DNA of 64,000 nt from Tribonema minus (Eukaryota; Sar; Xanthophyceae; Tribonematales; Tribonemataceae), in NCBI GenBank assembly GCA_017506865.1, contig JAFCMP010000120.1, positions 1 through 64,000 on the forward strand, given 5' to 3'. A model generated the notes under the pieces. It ran no database searches, was not told the origin of the DNA, and worked only from the letters and a program-made list of their open reading frames with translations. A program made the translations under genes and the position numbers. This document shows, in pieces, positions 53,301-63,627 of this stretch. The number at the start of each line of letters is the position of its first letter. Position 1 is the first letter of the stretch.

Positions 53301-56300
53301 CAGGCAACTTTCAACGGTAGCGTACCAGCTAGCGCTCTGCTACAGCTGTGTGCATAGTCTTGCCGCCATCTCAGTACACATGGCGACGCCGTCACGGCCA
53401 TACTCACGCAGCCGCCGCGGTGAGCAACTTCAAGTACATACCTTTCAATTTATAATGTTTCCATTCTATTCACTTTGCGATGTTCTGTTCGGTTTGCAAT
53501 GTTTTTACACTACGACAGGCAACTTTCAATGCCAGCCTACCAGCTAGTGCTCCGCTACATGTACAGCTGCAGCGCATGTGTGCCTAGTCTTGCGGCTCGG
53601 CGCGCACGGCGACGCCGTCACGGCCATACTCACACAGCCGCCGCGGTGAGCATGCATATTTTTCCAGCGCAATGTATAATTCAGACGTGTCTGCACCGCT
53701 GAAGACATGTATTATTTTCTATGCTGAAGTACGCATGTGCATAGGTAGAACTGCATTCAAGTGCTTTGTTATATACTTTGCTTTGTCATAGCACGGCGAC
53801 GCCGTCACGGCCATACTCACACAGTCCGCGCGGTGAGCATGCATGCCCTCGAAGTGCAACGTATAAGTGCTTAAATATGTACTTTGAAGTATCATAGCAT
53901 GGCGATGTTGTCACGGCCATACTCACACAGCCGCCGCGGTGAGCATGCATATTGTATAATGAAATGATACATGTATGAGGTATATATGAGGTAGATGATA
54001 TATATATATGCTGTGGAGTTCATTTATTTCGATGTACATACATGCGTCACGGCTATACTCACGCAGCTTTCGCGGTGAGCATGCGTGCCCTTGAAGTGCA
54101 ATGTATACCTCATGAATGCTGCGCCTATGATTTCATCTAGAATTACTATGTTCAATACATATATATACTTCTATGTACTTCTGAAGTAGGTAGATCTGCA
54201 TTCAAGTGCTTGGATATGAAAAACTCTAGATCATCATGGCATGGCGACCCCGTCATTGTCTTCACTGTTTGAAATACACGTTGCAAGAGTATGAGCATGC
54301 ACAACCATGCTTCGAAGTATCACAGCATGGCAACGCCGTTGCCGCCGTGCTCACGTGGTCGTGCGGTGTCCATGCATGCCTTCAGGCACACAACCCTAAC
54401 CCTAACCCTAACCCCAACCCTAAGGCACACAACATGTATTCGAACTCACATATGCTTATGCTTTGAAACCTATCATTGCATGGCGATGCCAACATGGCCT
54501 AACCCTAACCCTAACCCTAACCCGACCCCTGCGCTCGCGCTGCCGCAAACCTAACCTTCCTAACGCTGAGGAGAGCACTCATATGCAGGAAGAAATATGA
54601 TCATCGCGTACGGTTGAATTTACATATACTGCACATCAACCATGGTCCAGACACACATCGGCACTACCATACTTTACTGCTGTTATCTCCTAATCATGTA
54701 CAAATGTGTACTCCATGTAGGGTTAGAGTTTCGATTAGAGCTAACGACGCGCACCCGGTGGGCCCTCTCAGCGTGAGAACAGCAGCGCCGGAGGCGGCTG
54801 ATGAAGGGCAGCACAGCATACAACTTCAAGTTGAAATTACAGCGTTCAGAACTACCTCAACCATGACGCTCCGAGCTCACGGTCGCCACGCCACACAATT
54901 TTATTCCTAGTTCACCTGCCGTGCGCACACACACCGGCACGTCCACCACATGCAATTGCTTTCTATGCTAGCCTAGCAGCAATAACTCTGCAACAGCTGT
55001 GTACCTACACTTGCTGGTCAGTGCCAAGCAAGGAGAGACGCACATGCTGCTGCCTCTCCCAGACTCTTTGCAAAAACTTCACCCCTTCAAGGCCAGATCC
55101 ACAAACACTTTACACTCTTTAAGGCCCGTTCCCCGTTTTCTTTCTCGCATCCGGTCACCCTGCTCTCTGCGTGGCGCTTGCAGCGCGACCGCAGCGGACT
55201 TAGGGTTAGGGTAAGCGGACGTCAGCGACAGCGCGGCGCGCGCCAAAACTTCACGCTCTTCATGGCCTGTACCCTGTTTTCTTTCTCGCGTCCGATTGCC
55301 CTGCTCCGTGCGGCGCTCGCAGCGTGACCGCGGCGGACTTAGGGTTAACCCTAACCCCAACCCTAACCCTGACCCTAACCTAACCCCAACCCTAACCCTA
55401 AACCCAACCCTAATCCTACACCTAACCCTGCTCTGCGGCGCTTGCAGCGCGACCGCAGCGGATGCGGACATTAGTTCATCCCTGATTCAATCCCTAGTTC
55501 AACTGCCGCGCACACCGCCACATCCACCATGCAGTCTACACATTTCCCTTCTCACAGCCATTTGCCCTGGTCTCTGCGCGCGGCGCTCGCAGCGCGACCG
55601 CAGCGGATGCGGACGGCAGCGACGGCGCGGCGCGCGGCGCGAGCGCGGCGCAGCACTGCTCCGTGATGACAGTTTCGCTCGACAGCACGGTGCGCGCGTG
55701 GGACGCCGACGGCGACGCGCGGGGGTGGCGCTCCTCGGCGAGCGCTGCCGCCGCCGCCGCCGCTGCAGCGCGTGCAGAAGGTATGTACTTCTATGCATAG
55801 CCAATGTCGCAACTTTGGAGTTTCCTGCCACAGCCGCCGCAGCTGTGGGTGGCGCTGCTCGGCGAGCGTTGCTGCCACAGCGGCGGCGGCGCGTGCAGAA
55901 CGTACATGTGTTTACAAGTTCATGACCGCAGATTTGCTGTATACTGCAACAACTTCAACAGTGGCCAGGGTGGCGCTCTTCGGCGAGCGCTGCTGCTGCG
56001 GCGGCGGCGCGTGCAGAAGGTATATATGTTTGTATGCGCATTCAATAAGTTACTGCAAGTCTGCTGAGTGTTGCAGCGTGTTCGATAGTGGCCAGGTGTG
56101 GCGCTCCTCGGCGAGCGCTGCTGCCGCCGCCGCCGTGGCAGCGCGTGCAGAAGGTATGTATGTGCTTTTGAAGTATTCGTGATCAATGCTGCGGACCTGC
56201 TGCTGGCTGCCGCTGCCGTCGCACCTGCGGAAGGAGTGAGATTGCTTGCTGCCGTCGCCGCAGCAGCAGCAGCATGTGACAAAAAATACCACATGTATGC

Positions 56301-59300
56301 CATGACTCTCACTGGGGGCGTCGCCAATGAAGTTCGTACTGGAATTATTTACTTGTAAGGCTCGACCGTGCAGCTGTGATGTCCACAGCTCACCACGAGG
56401 TGTGGATGCTGCACTATATACCCTTCGAGTATGCAAGTCATCGCATAACCCATTTGCGACGACTTTGTTCAGTGTCAAACACACCCTGTTGGTGCCAACG
56501 CCTGCGCAGCTGCTTACCACAGCCATGCGAAGGCAGAGGTGCCGAGAGGCCAAGCTTGAAAGTACTCGATTAAATGCATGCTGCTGACGAGTTTGCGTGA
56601 TTCAGCGCTCTGCAGGCGCTGCTGACACTGCTGGCGCAGTGTTTACGCATACCATCTCTGCTGCATCTGGAATGTAAAACGCTGCAAACACGTTTTGAAT
56701 AGGACATGCTGAAGGTACCACTGCTGCTGTTTCTTCTATCTTCTTTCAGCGGTCACCATATCATACGGAGCCACCTACCCCCACGTCACAAACGGCACAG
56801 CATCGGCACCGCACAACCCTCGCCCACCATGTCGACTGCCGCCGCTCAGCCCACAGCTGGCCTGGGTGTCCCCCGCAACGCTCAACCTATACCATACTGC
56901 GTACACACCACACTGCATGGTGTACACACATAGGATAAGCACCTTGTGCGCCGCGCCGAGAGAGTGTGCATTCTGTACTGGGCCGTCAAAGTTGCGCCAA
57001 AACGTGTTGGCGTGAAGACAGAGCTCAGTATCAGGGCTTAGAGTTAGGGTTAGCATTAGGGTTAGGGTTTGGGTTACGGCACGAAACTGACCGCACCCCG
57101 TCCGCTCCCCCGGCACAAAATCCCAGTGGACCCCACTAGTGGCCCTTGGCACCCCTCGCCACGCTCAACACACACATACATACCATACCGTATATATGCC
57201 ACGCTCGCGCGCAGACCCTCCCATCGCAGCACACCACAAAACCAAAAAAGGTCTGGCGTCATCGTCATGCGCAACTCTGAACAAGCCGCCTCCGTCGCCT
57301 CCGCCGCCGCCGCTGCCGCTGCCGCTGCCGCTGCTGCCGCTGCTGCCGCGACACCTCAGTGGAGCCCACAGCTGGACTGGGGCGTCCGTCGCAGAGGAAG
57401 TCGGCGTGGAGGCAGCGCTCAACAGCGGCGGCGCCGCCGCGCGCCGCGGCAGATGCGGAACTGGCGTGCGCGTGCCTGCTGCCGGTGGGCCGCGTCCTGG
57501 CGGCAGGGACGGAGGCGGGTGAGCGCGAAACATAGTGTTGAAGTTGTTCCCCGGGGTCCTCCCCTCTCCCTCTTTAGCCCATTGGGGCGTATGTAAATAG
57601 AGGGAGGGGAGTAGTGAAGTTGTGCCCCGGGTACCTGAGCCCCCTGGATGGTATGTAGGTAGAGGGAGGTGCCGCAGGACAAGTCTTGAAGAACCGGCGT
57701 TGTGTGATGTGAGAAGGCAGTGCTATAAAGTGTTGAAGTTGAGGGACATGCGATGTCAACAGCGTTGGGCATGATCGGCTCACGGGGGTTGCACTTGCAG
57801 CCCCACACCCCGGGCGTGGTCAGTATTGGGGCTGAATCAGGGTGAGGTTAGGGTAAGGCTAGGTTTAGGATTAAAGCAAGGCTTTGCATCTCAAGGCATG
57901 CATTTGTTTGACTGCTTTTGGATTCACGACATCTCAGAGTTCATATGCACGAATATAGTGCTGAACTTCACGCCACTGTGTTGCACGAAGTAGACTGATA
58001 TGTCGCATAAAATGAAAAACAGGCTGCGAGTGCGCTGCGACGACAGCGCATGGTTGCACCTGTTGCATCAGACGGCTTTCCTCCTGCCACAGACTAATTG
58101 CTTCTCATGCATTCGCCATTGCTGGGCTCTGCAACAGCTTGTGTGCATGTTGGAGCACTTCGTAGGCTAAAACTAGGCTCACAGCATGCCTGAAAGCACG
58201 CGTCTGCACGTGTTTGCTGCAGCTGGTCGTGACGGCTTCCATAAAACTGTGCTGCATCTGCTCTAACGCGCCAGTGCATGTCAACTCATGGGTTGCATAC
58301 TTCTGAAGTGTGCCATCGTGTATAGACTAAACACAGTCTGTGGCTGAAACCCGAGCTCTTGCTCCGACTCTGGTGATATTGCTGCCCTAATTCCAACCCT
58401 ACAAGCCTCAACCTCACCCTCAACCTCACCCTTGTCCTGACCCTACATGAGCACCACGCGCACCGCAAGCGACGTGCAGTTCCAACCCTAACCCTAACTC
58501 TAACCCTTATTCCACACTATCACCTACACTGCACGCGCACCGTAGGCGCCATGCTTGCCATCTTGCTGCCCTGCCCGTCACCTCAGCCCCAGCCCTACTC
58601 CCAACGCAAGCTTCAACCCTACTACTTGTCTTAGTTCTGGTTGACCCTAACCCTGCGTCTACGTCCGGATCACCGTTCCTACAAGCACCCTCACCCTAGC
58701 CCTAACACCAACGTTACTCCCAACGTGAACTTCAGACCTAGCCCTTGTCCTGACTCTGACCCCAGTCCTGAATCTAATCCCAGACAATCACCCCTATTGC
58801 GCGCACGCTGCAGGCGACGTGCAGTTCTGGATGCTGGGCACGAGCACCTGCACAGTGCACGCTGCGCACGCCAACACCGTCAGCGCCATTGCCGCGGGGG
58901 AGGACGCATCGTGCGGCGATGTAAGTCAATGAGCAGAATTACATGGTTTGACTTAGCCCTGACCAAATTACTCTGCACAGTGCTCGCTTCGCACAGCAAC
59001 ACCGTCAGCGCCATCGCTGCGGGGGAAGACGCATCGTGCGGCGATGTGAGTGTAAAGATTGTGCTTCAAGTACTGGATAATGTAGCCCTAACTAAAGTAC
59101 TCCAAAGTCAGCTGAGGGACAGCAGTTCGGCCGAGGCACAGTGCTCAACACTGTCAGCGCCATTGCCGCGGGGGAGAATGCGTCGTGCGGCGATGTGAGT
59201 CTAACGACTACATAATGTGACGGTGCCCCAACCAAAAAGCTTTAGGGCCCCAGCCGTAGGTTGAAGTTAGGCTTGCACTTACTGTAGGTTCATGGCTGAG

Positions 59301-62300
59301 GCACAGATGCCAACAGCGTGGGCGCCGTCACCGTGGGGCAAGACGTGTCGTATGTGAGTCTACCGATTTGTAGTACATGGTTTGATGTAGCCCTGACAAC
59401 TTTACTCTAGGGCTCAGCTGAGGGCTGAAGTCAGGCTTGAAGTTAGGTTTGCGGCTGAGGCACAGTGCTCAACACCGTGGGCGCCATCGCTGCGGGGGAG
59501 GACGCGTCGTCATGCGGCGATGTGAGTCGTTAGAAACGAACCCTAGCCCTACCTCATGTTCAAGTGGCAGCTGAGAGTTGAAGTCAGGCTCATGGCTTGG
59601 GGCTCAGTGCTTAACACCAAGAGCGCCATCGCTGCGCGAGAGGACGATCATATACTGTCATTGCAGCCCTAACCCAAGTACACTGAGGACAGCTGAGGGA
59701 TGGCATTACGGCTGGGGGCACAGTGCTCAACACCGTCAGCACCATCACCAGGGGGGGACACGCCGTGTGGTGATAGGACTCTGAACAACCCCAACCCTGT
59801 TTCAAGTCTAGGGCCAGCTAAGGGTTGAACTGAGGGCTTTCGGCTCAAGGCACTGCACTGGATCACGCTGCGTTGACCGTTGCAGCAGGGGTACCGTACG
59901 CCCTACGCTGGCTGTAACCTCTAACCCTGACAGCCGCTCTCAAAGCCTCACAGGAGACGGCTGATGTGTTGCAGCCAGCCTTGACTCTAACCCTAACCCT
60001 GAGCCTGATCCTTCCGGCTGAACTACAGAGCAAGATTTTATACTCTGTGGGTACTCTCATCCTGCAGTGCTCGCCTCCTCTGCGTGCACTACATACATGC
60101 ATACCCTCTTAGTGCTGCAGTGCTCATCATGTCGGCTGCGCTACCTACATGTATACGTGCGCGTCCCATGCACCAGCGCTCACCACGGCCGCACCACATG
60201 CCTACACGGTCGTGCAGATTCTGCTGCATGACTTCATTGTTTACGGTAATCCTCATCCTGCAGTGGTCCTCACCGCGGCTGGCACTGCATAAATTCAAGT
60301 ACGGCATGCCCCTGGTGCTGCAATGCTCCTCATCTTAGCTGCACTACTATACATGCATACCCCATTGCGCCGCAGTGCTCACTGCGGCTGCGCCACACAC
60401 CTTACATCCCTGCAGATTTTGCTGGCAACGGGGTCTTACGATGGCGACCTGGCGCTCTGGGGTCTGCACGCAAAAGACGGGCCCGTGGCGAACAGGTGAG
60501 TCACCGGTGACGTTAAAGCTTTTCACATCCAACTTGTAACAGATTTGACAGAGGTGTAAGCACGTGAACTATGAGGCAGCACACCAGGCACGGCCGTGTT
60601 CGCAACCGGCGCGTCACTTGTTGAACACAATGATACTTCAAGAAGTACTTGATGAGCTGTTCACGGCCGAAGTAGTTTGAAAGCAGGAAGGTCACGGCGT
60701 AGACTCTTGTACTTCAAAGGATAGACACAAACACTCGATGCCGACGTCGATAGGTTCACGTGGCCTGCAGGCGATTACGCTGCAGCTCGAATGCGCCGCG
60801 CAGTCTGCTGATGTGGAGCAGCGCATGGCGGCTGCACACCACCGTCGAAGGGCTGAGCACTGCTGCTTACTCATCGACCGCTGCTGCTGAGCGACCAGCG
60901 CAGCACGGCCCGCATCCGTCTAGAGTGCCACCTCGGAGCTTCCAAACCTGTGCTGGATGGTACCCTCTGCGCTTTTGTCCACTCGCGCAAAAAAGGTGCT
61001 GCACGGGCGCCAAAGAACTTGGAGCAGCGCATTTTGCTACCGCACTTGTCTGCACGTGGTCACGCACCGCTGCGGGACCGTTGAGCGCTGCTGCTACACC
61101 AGCATGGCGAGCCCAGCAATACATACTTACGCCTCTGACCTCACGTCTACGCGTGAACACGCGCCGCGCGTGCAGGCTGCCCAAGCTGGAGCAGCGCGTC
61201 GCAGGCGCGCACGGCCGCCGCGACGCTTCGTTGAGCGCTGCTGCCGCTGCGACGCCGCTGAGCGATGCTGCCGCCCTCGTGGACACGGAGGTGCTGGCGC
61301 TGGCATTCGTGGGCCGCGCGGGCCTGCTCGCGTCCGGCGGCAACGACGGCGCCGTGCGCTGCTGGTGCGCACGGTCGCGGCGCCGCCTCGCTGAGCTGGT
61401 CCCGGTGAGGCTCGGTTAGGACTGTTGGTGGTAGCGGTAGGATCTGGGTCAGGAGTAAGATTAGGGCTAGGATTAGGGTCGGCTGGTAGTTGCATCCGGC
61501 GGCAACGACGGCGCCGTGCGCTGCTGGTGCACGCGGACGCGGCGCCGCCTTGCCGAGCCTGCTCCGGTGAGCATCTCTCAGGGCTGATGGTGGTAGCGCT
61601 AGCACTGGGGTCAAGGGCAGGGTTAGGGTTAGAGTCAGGGCTAGGTTCAAGTTATCTTAAAAAGGTTTGTGGGTTGCGCCGGAGAGCTCGCGTCTGGCGG
61701 CAACGACGGCGCCGCGCGGTGCTGGCGCGCGCGGTCGTGCCGCCACCTCGCAGAGCTGGTCCCGGTGAGGGTTCTGCCAGGGGCGGTTGTAACGTTAGGG
61801 TCAGGGTCAGGAGTAAAATTAGGCTTAGGATTAGGGTAGGTTGGTAATTGCGTCCGCCGGCAACGATGGTGCCGTGCGGTGCTAGGATTAGGGTTAATTT
61901 TAGGTAGCTTGTTAGCGGGGCGGGCCTGCTCGCATGCGGCGGCCATGGAGTGCTGCCTGGTGCGCGTGGTTGCGGCGCCGCCTCGCGGAGCTTGTCCCTG
62001 TTGGGACTGGTGGCAACGTCAAGGTCAGGGTCAGTGTCAGGAATAGGGTTGGTAGCAGAGTTGGGGCTAAACTTGGGTTGTTGGGGTAGGGTTAGGTTAG
62101 CGTTAGTATTAGAATTAAGCTTTATCGGCCACGCTGGACTGCTCGCGTCTGGCGGCAATGACGACGCCATGCGGTGCTGGCGTACGGCCGCCATAGTATT
62201 TAACAGAGCTTGCACCATTAGGGTTAGAGTCATGAACGTGCTAGGATTGCGGCTAGGGTTAGGGTTTGGGCTAGGGCTAGGCAGCGCCTTGCGCAGACGA

Positions 62301-63627
62301 TGGGGACAAGGCCCTCTCTGTTTGAGGTAAAGCGCCAGGATGAGATGATTTTACATTGCTATAGGTATTCGGAGTCCTGTTCAGATCTGCAGTATGCACA
62401 CGAAGAAGTCACGCGCAGCACAGAAATCTGGTGGCAGCTTGTGAGTAAGGTATCCATATTGTGTGCGGCAAGCCATCAGACTGGTCGATGCAGCGGCAGC
62501 TGTGATAATTGGAGGCGCAATCAGCTGCAGGCAGAAGCACATGCCTCTCATGCACTGCGTTGATCTGCTGTTGTGGCAGAACATCTTTATGAGATTCTTT
62601 CATCATCATCTGGGTTTTTCGCGCCCAATGTGGACATCACCGAACATTGTAGATGCTTCATTACCGAGTACTTGTGAATTTGTATTCATAGGGACCCTGA
62701 GAGCAGACGAGCACACAGTGCGCAACGGCAAACAAACTTCAGACCATGCCCCCCCCCCCCCTTACATACCTTGTCTTCAACTGTTGCCACACAGGAGAGC
62801 CTGGAAGCGGGCGATGCGGAGGCAGTTACATGCATGGCATCAGCCCGTGACCATCTCTACGTGGGTCACCACGGCGGCTTTGTGCGGCTGTGGAGCACTG
62901 AGCACGTGCTGCGGGGGGGCAAGGGGGTGCTGCTGGGCATTGTGGCGGCGCACGAGGCAGCAGTGAGCAGCATGTGCCTGCTGCCGGGACGGTCAGGTGC
63001 GCAACCTGCCAATGGAAACTTCAACCCATATATAACAAAGTGGCAACCATGTCGTGCAGAAGCGGGCCTCCAAGGAGCAAGTCTCTAGCCACCCGATGAG
63101 CCAGGTTGGGTTACTGCCAAATAGGCATCAAGTCCTGCCCTGTGATGACAGCGCGCTGCCAACCTGTTTGCTGACACGTGCATCAGCGCTCAACCTGCAG
63201 CAGCTGCCCCTCACGGTGGCGCATGCATCCGCTCCTGTGCTCTGCATCGCAAACACCAGGCTGGCCCACCCTTCTGGCGACATGCTCCCCGGCAGAGGGC
63301 ACTGTGCGAGTATGGGGATGCCCTGCACCACAAGAACTTCAAGTTGAACTTCAACATCAGGACGGCAGCAGCAGCAGCGCTCCGCCGCTCGGCGCGCTGG
63401 TGTCAGAGCTCAGCGAAGAGCTGCAGGGCGCGCACGTGTCGTGCCTGGCCTGCCTGACGGCGGACGGGCGGCTGTTTGGGGGATGTGCAGGGGGCGAGGT
63501 GCTGCAGCTGCCCTACAGCATCGCTGCTGAGCGTAGAGGCACTGCGTGTGACGTGCCATTTGCAGGGAGTGTGGTGGCGGCGGGGGGTGCAGGCGGCGGT
63601 GGCGCCGGCGATGACGTAGGAGGCTAG
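42419..63627 (+). CDS. WD40-repeat protein, WDR49/WDR64-like, 17 exons
   Basis: About 960 residues. Exons: 42419-42565, 42711-42799, 44355-44496, 45789-45956, 47053-47157, 47645-47745, 49040-49202, 50132-50410, 51377-51533, 53116-53248, 55593-55780, 57372-57518, 58814-58920, 60416-60495, 61176-61404, 62795-62996, 63187-63627. Every junction phase fits. WD-type blades are visible: VLFVGCTSGAIVYYRL; HSGAVRCIAHT...ALVASGGADHAVKIWD; HRGAVTALAFTGDGSLLSCSRDGTLRVW; LALAVWGSEGWTAYVGD-like; VTALAVVAEHGFLCSAGADG; DGFGNVEVWNAY; DAVTAIL; HCSVMTVSLDSTVRAWD; LLPVGRVLAAGTEAGDVQFW; ILLATGSYDGDLALWGL; VLALAFVGRAGLLASGGNDG; HDHLYVGHHGGFVRLW-like; EGTVRVWG. The SYDGD blade and overall plan resemble the WDR49/WDR64 group linked to cilia; this is recalled similarity. 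The N-terminal exons and the last exon's frame are the weak points. Confidence 0.82.
43442..43480. repeat. (CTG)n microsatellite in the WD40 gene intron
   Basis: About thirteen CTG units in the intron between exons 2 and 3. Confidence 0.9.
44030..44700 (+). repeat. Edge echoes around WD40 exon 3
   Basis: Acceptor-edge copies (GCAG-CTCATTCGACCTGG plus ~50 exon bases) lie at about 44040-44100 and 44205-44270, each behind a poly-C tract like the true exon. A donor-edge copy of about 110 bases (VYYRLTPRDQFGGATHGD) lies at about 44595-44700. Confidence 0.9.
45130..46290 (+). repeat. Edge echoes around WD40 exon 4
   Basis: Acceptor-edge copies (ACGCAG-GTGCTGAGCACTGCGC) lie at about 45133-45180, 45293-45372, 45483-45530 and 45653-45700. 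The second still includes HSGAVRCIAHTPAGGC. A donor-edge copy (SGGADHAVKIWDQWEGLG) lies at about 46200-46290. Confidence 0.9.
46640..46970 (+). repeat. Two acceptor-edge echoes of WD40 exon 5
   Basis: Copies of GCAG-ACCTTCACCGAGCACC with 50-75 further exon bases lie at about 46643-46695 and 46885-46962. The nearer one still reads TFTEHRGAVTALAFMGDGSL. Confidence 0.9.
48430..48905 (+). repeat. Three acceptor-edge echoes of WD40 exon 7
   Basis: Copies of GCGCAG-GCCC...LAVWGSEGWTAYV lie at about 48526-48600, 48703-48750 and 48838-48905. Each is preceded by the same intronic block (GAATTCAAC... GAGAGCGCTGATCATCACCA), so whole intron-exon units are repeated. Confidence 0.9.
49570..50050 (+). repeat. 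Three acceptor-edge echoes of WD40 exon 8
   Basis: Units of ~190 bp at about 49580-49660, 49770-49835 and 49965-50045 repeat GCGCAG-GTGCACGC and the codons for KRW-RLH-LGVTAL. Each is followed by CAGTTGAAGTTGA. Confidence 0.9.
51145..52050 (+). repeat. Edge echoes around WD40 exon 9
   Basis: One acceptor-edge copy lies at about 51145-51210. Donor-edge copies (GLSGVRVSAAG then GTGAGTG) lie at about 51594-51660, 51715-51785, 51835-51900 and 52015-52045, each followed by a CAGTTGAAGTT-CATTTGAA spacer. Confidence 0.88.
52560..52645. repeat. Interstitial telomere-type array (TTAGGG)n
   Basis: Tandem and near-tandem GGGTTA units in the intron between WD40 exons 9 and 10. Opposite-strand arrays (CCCTAA) lie in the same gene at about 54393-54422, 54500-54524 and 55338-55420. 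Confidence 0.88.
52755..54380 (+). repeat. Edge echoes around WD40 exon 10
   Basis: Acceptor-edge copies (CTGCAG-AGGGCGGAGTCGTG) lie at about 52763-52850 and 52935-53010. Donor-edge copies (GGCGACGCCGTCACGGCCAT with CCGCGGTGAGC) lie near 53373, 53606, 53793, 53900, 54043, 54240 and 54327, with progressive decay across 1 kb. Confidence 0.92.
55160..56240 (+). repeat. Edge echoes around WD40 exon 11
   Basis: Acceptor-edge copies (GCTTGCAG-CGCGACCGCAGCGG) lie at about 55165-55225, 55300-55340 and 55425-55475. Donor-edge copies (TGGCGCTCCTCGGCGAGCG ... GCAGAAG then GTATGT) lie at about 55850-55910, 55965-56025 and 56095-56160, with a fragment near 56205. Confidence 0.9.
56828..56890 (+). repeat. 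Acceptor-edge echo that fixes the start of WD40 exon 12
   Basis: CAGCCCACAG-CTGGCCTGGGTGTCC copies the true edge at 57361-57390. This choice of acceptor also gives the phase needed from exon 11. Confidence 0.75.
58440..59780 (+). repeat. Edge echoes around WD40 exon 13
   Basis: Acceptor-edge copies lie near 58447-58485 and 58530-58560. Donor-edge copies (NTVSAIAAGEDASCGD then GTGAGT) lie at about 58979-59050, 59140-59200, 59305-59355, 59465-59535, 59605-59650 and 59727-59775. The first still encodes the blade edge exactly. Confidence 0.9.
60060..62215 (+). repeat. Edge echoes around WD40 exons 14 and 15
   Basis: A CTGCAGTGCTCA...ACATGCATA unit repeats about five times at 60060-60410, with one exon-14 start copy at about 60205-60240. 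Acceptor-side copies of exon 15 lie at about 60795-60890 and 61015-61110. Donor-edge copies (GLLASGGNDGAVRCW to the donor) lie at about 61485-61570, 61672-61775, 61848-61885, 61915-62010 and 62120-62210, separated by GGGTTAGGGT words. Confidence 0.9.
62216..62794. other. Intron between WD40 exons 15 and 16, right part
   Basis: After the last TTAGGG words (to about 62285) no echo copy, gene or RNA is seen. A poly-C run at about 62750-62761 lies just before the acceptor of exon 16. Confidence 0.5.
63187..63627 (+). CDS. Last exon of the WD40 gene with a one-base frame discontinuity
   Basis: The phase from the previous exon gives ALNLQQLPLTVAHASAPVLC, which reads well up to about 63260. The following blade, TLLATCSPAEGTVRVWG, and the rest to the stop at 63627 are in the frame one base over. 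No donor-acceptor pair fits between them. A missing or extra base in the assembly, or a real frameshift, would explain it. Confidence 0.55.
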   Translation, partial: RSTCSSCPSRWRMHPLLCSASQTPGWPTLLATCSPAEGTVRVWGCPAPQELQVELQHQDGSSSSAPPLGALVSELSEELQGAHVSCLACLTADGRLFGGCAGGEVLQLPYSIAAERRGTACDVPFAGSVVAAGGAGGGGAGDDVGG

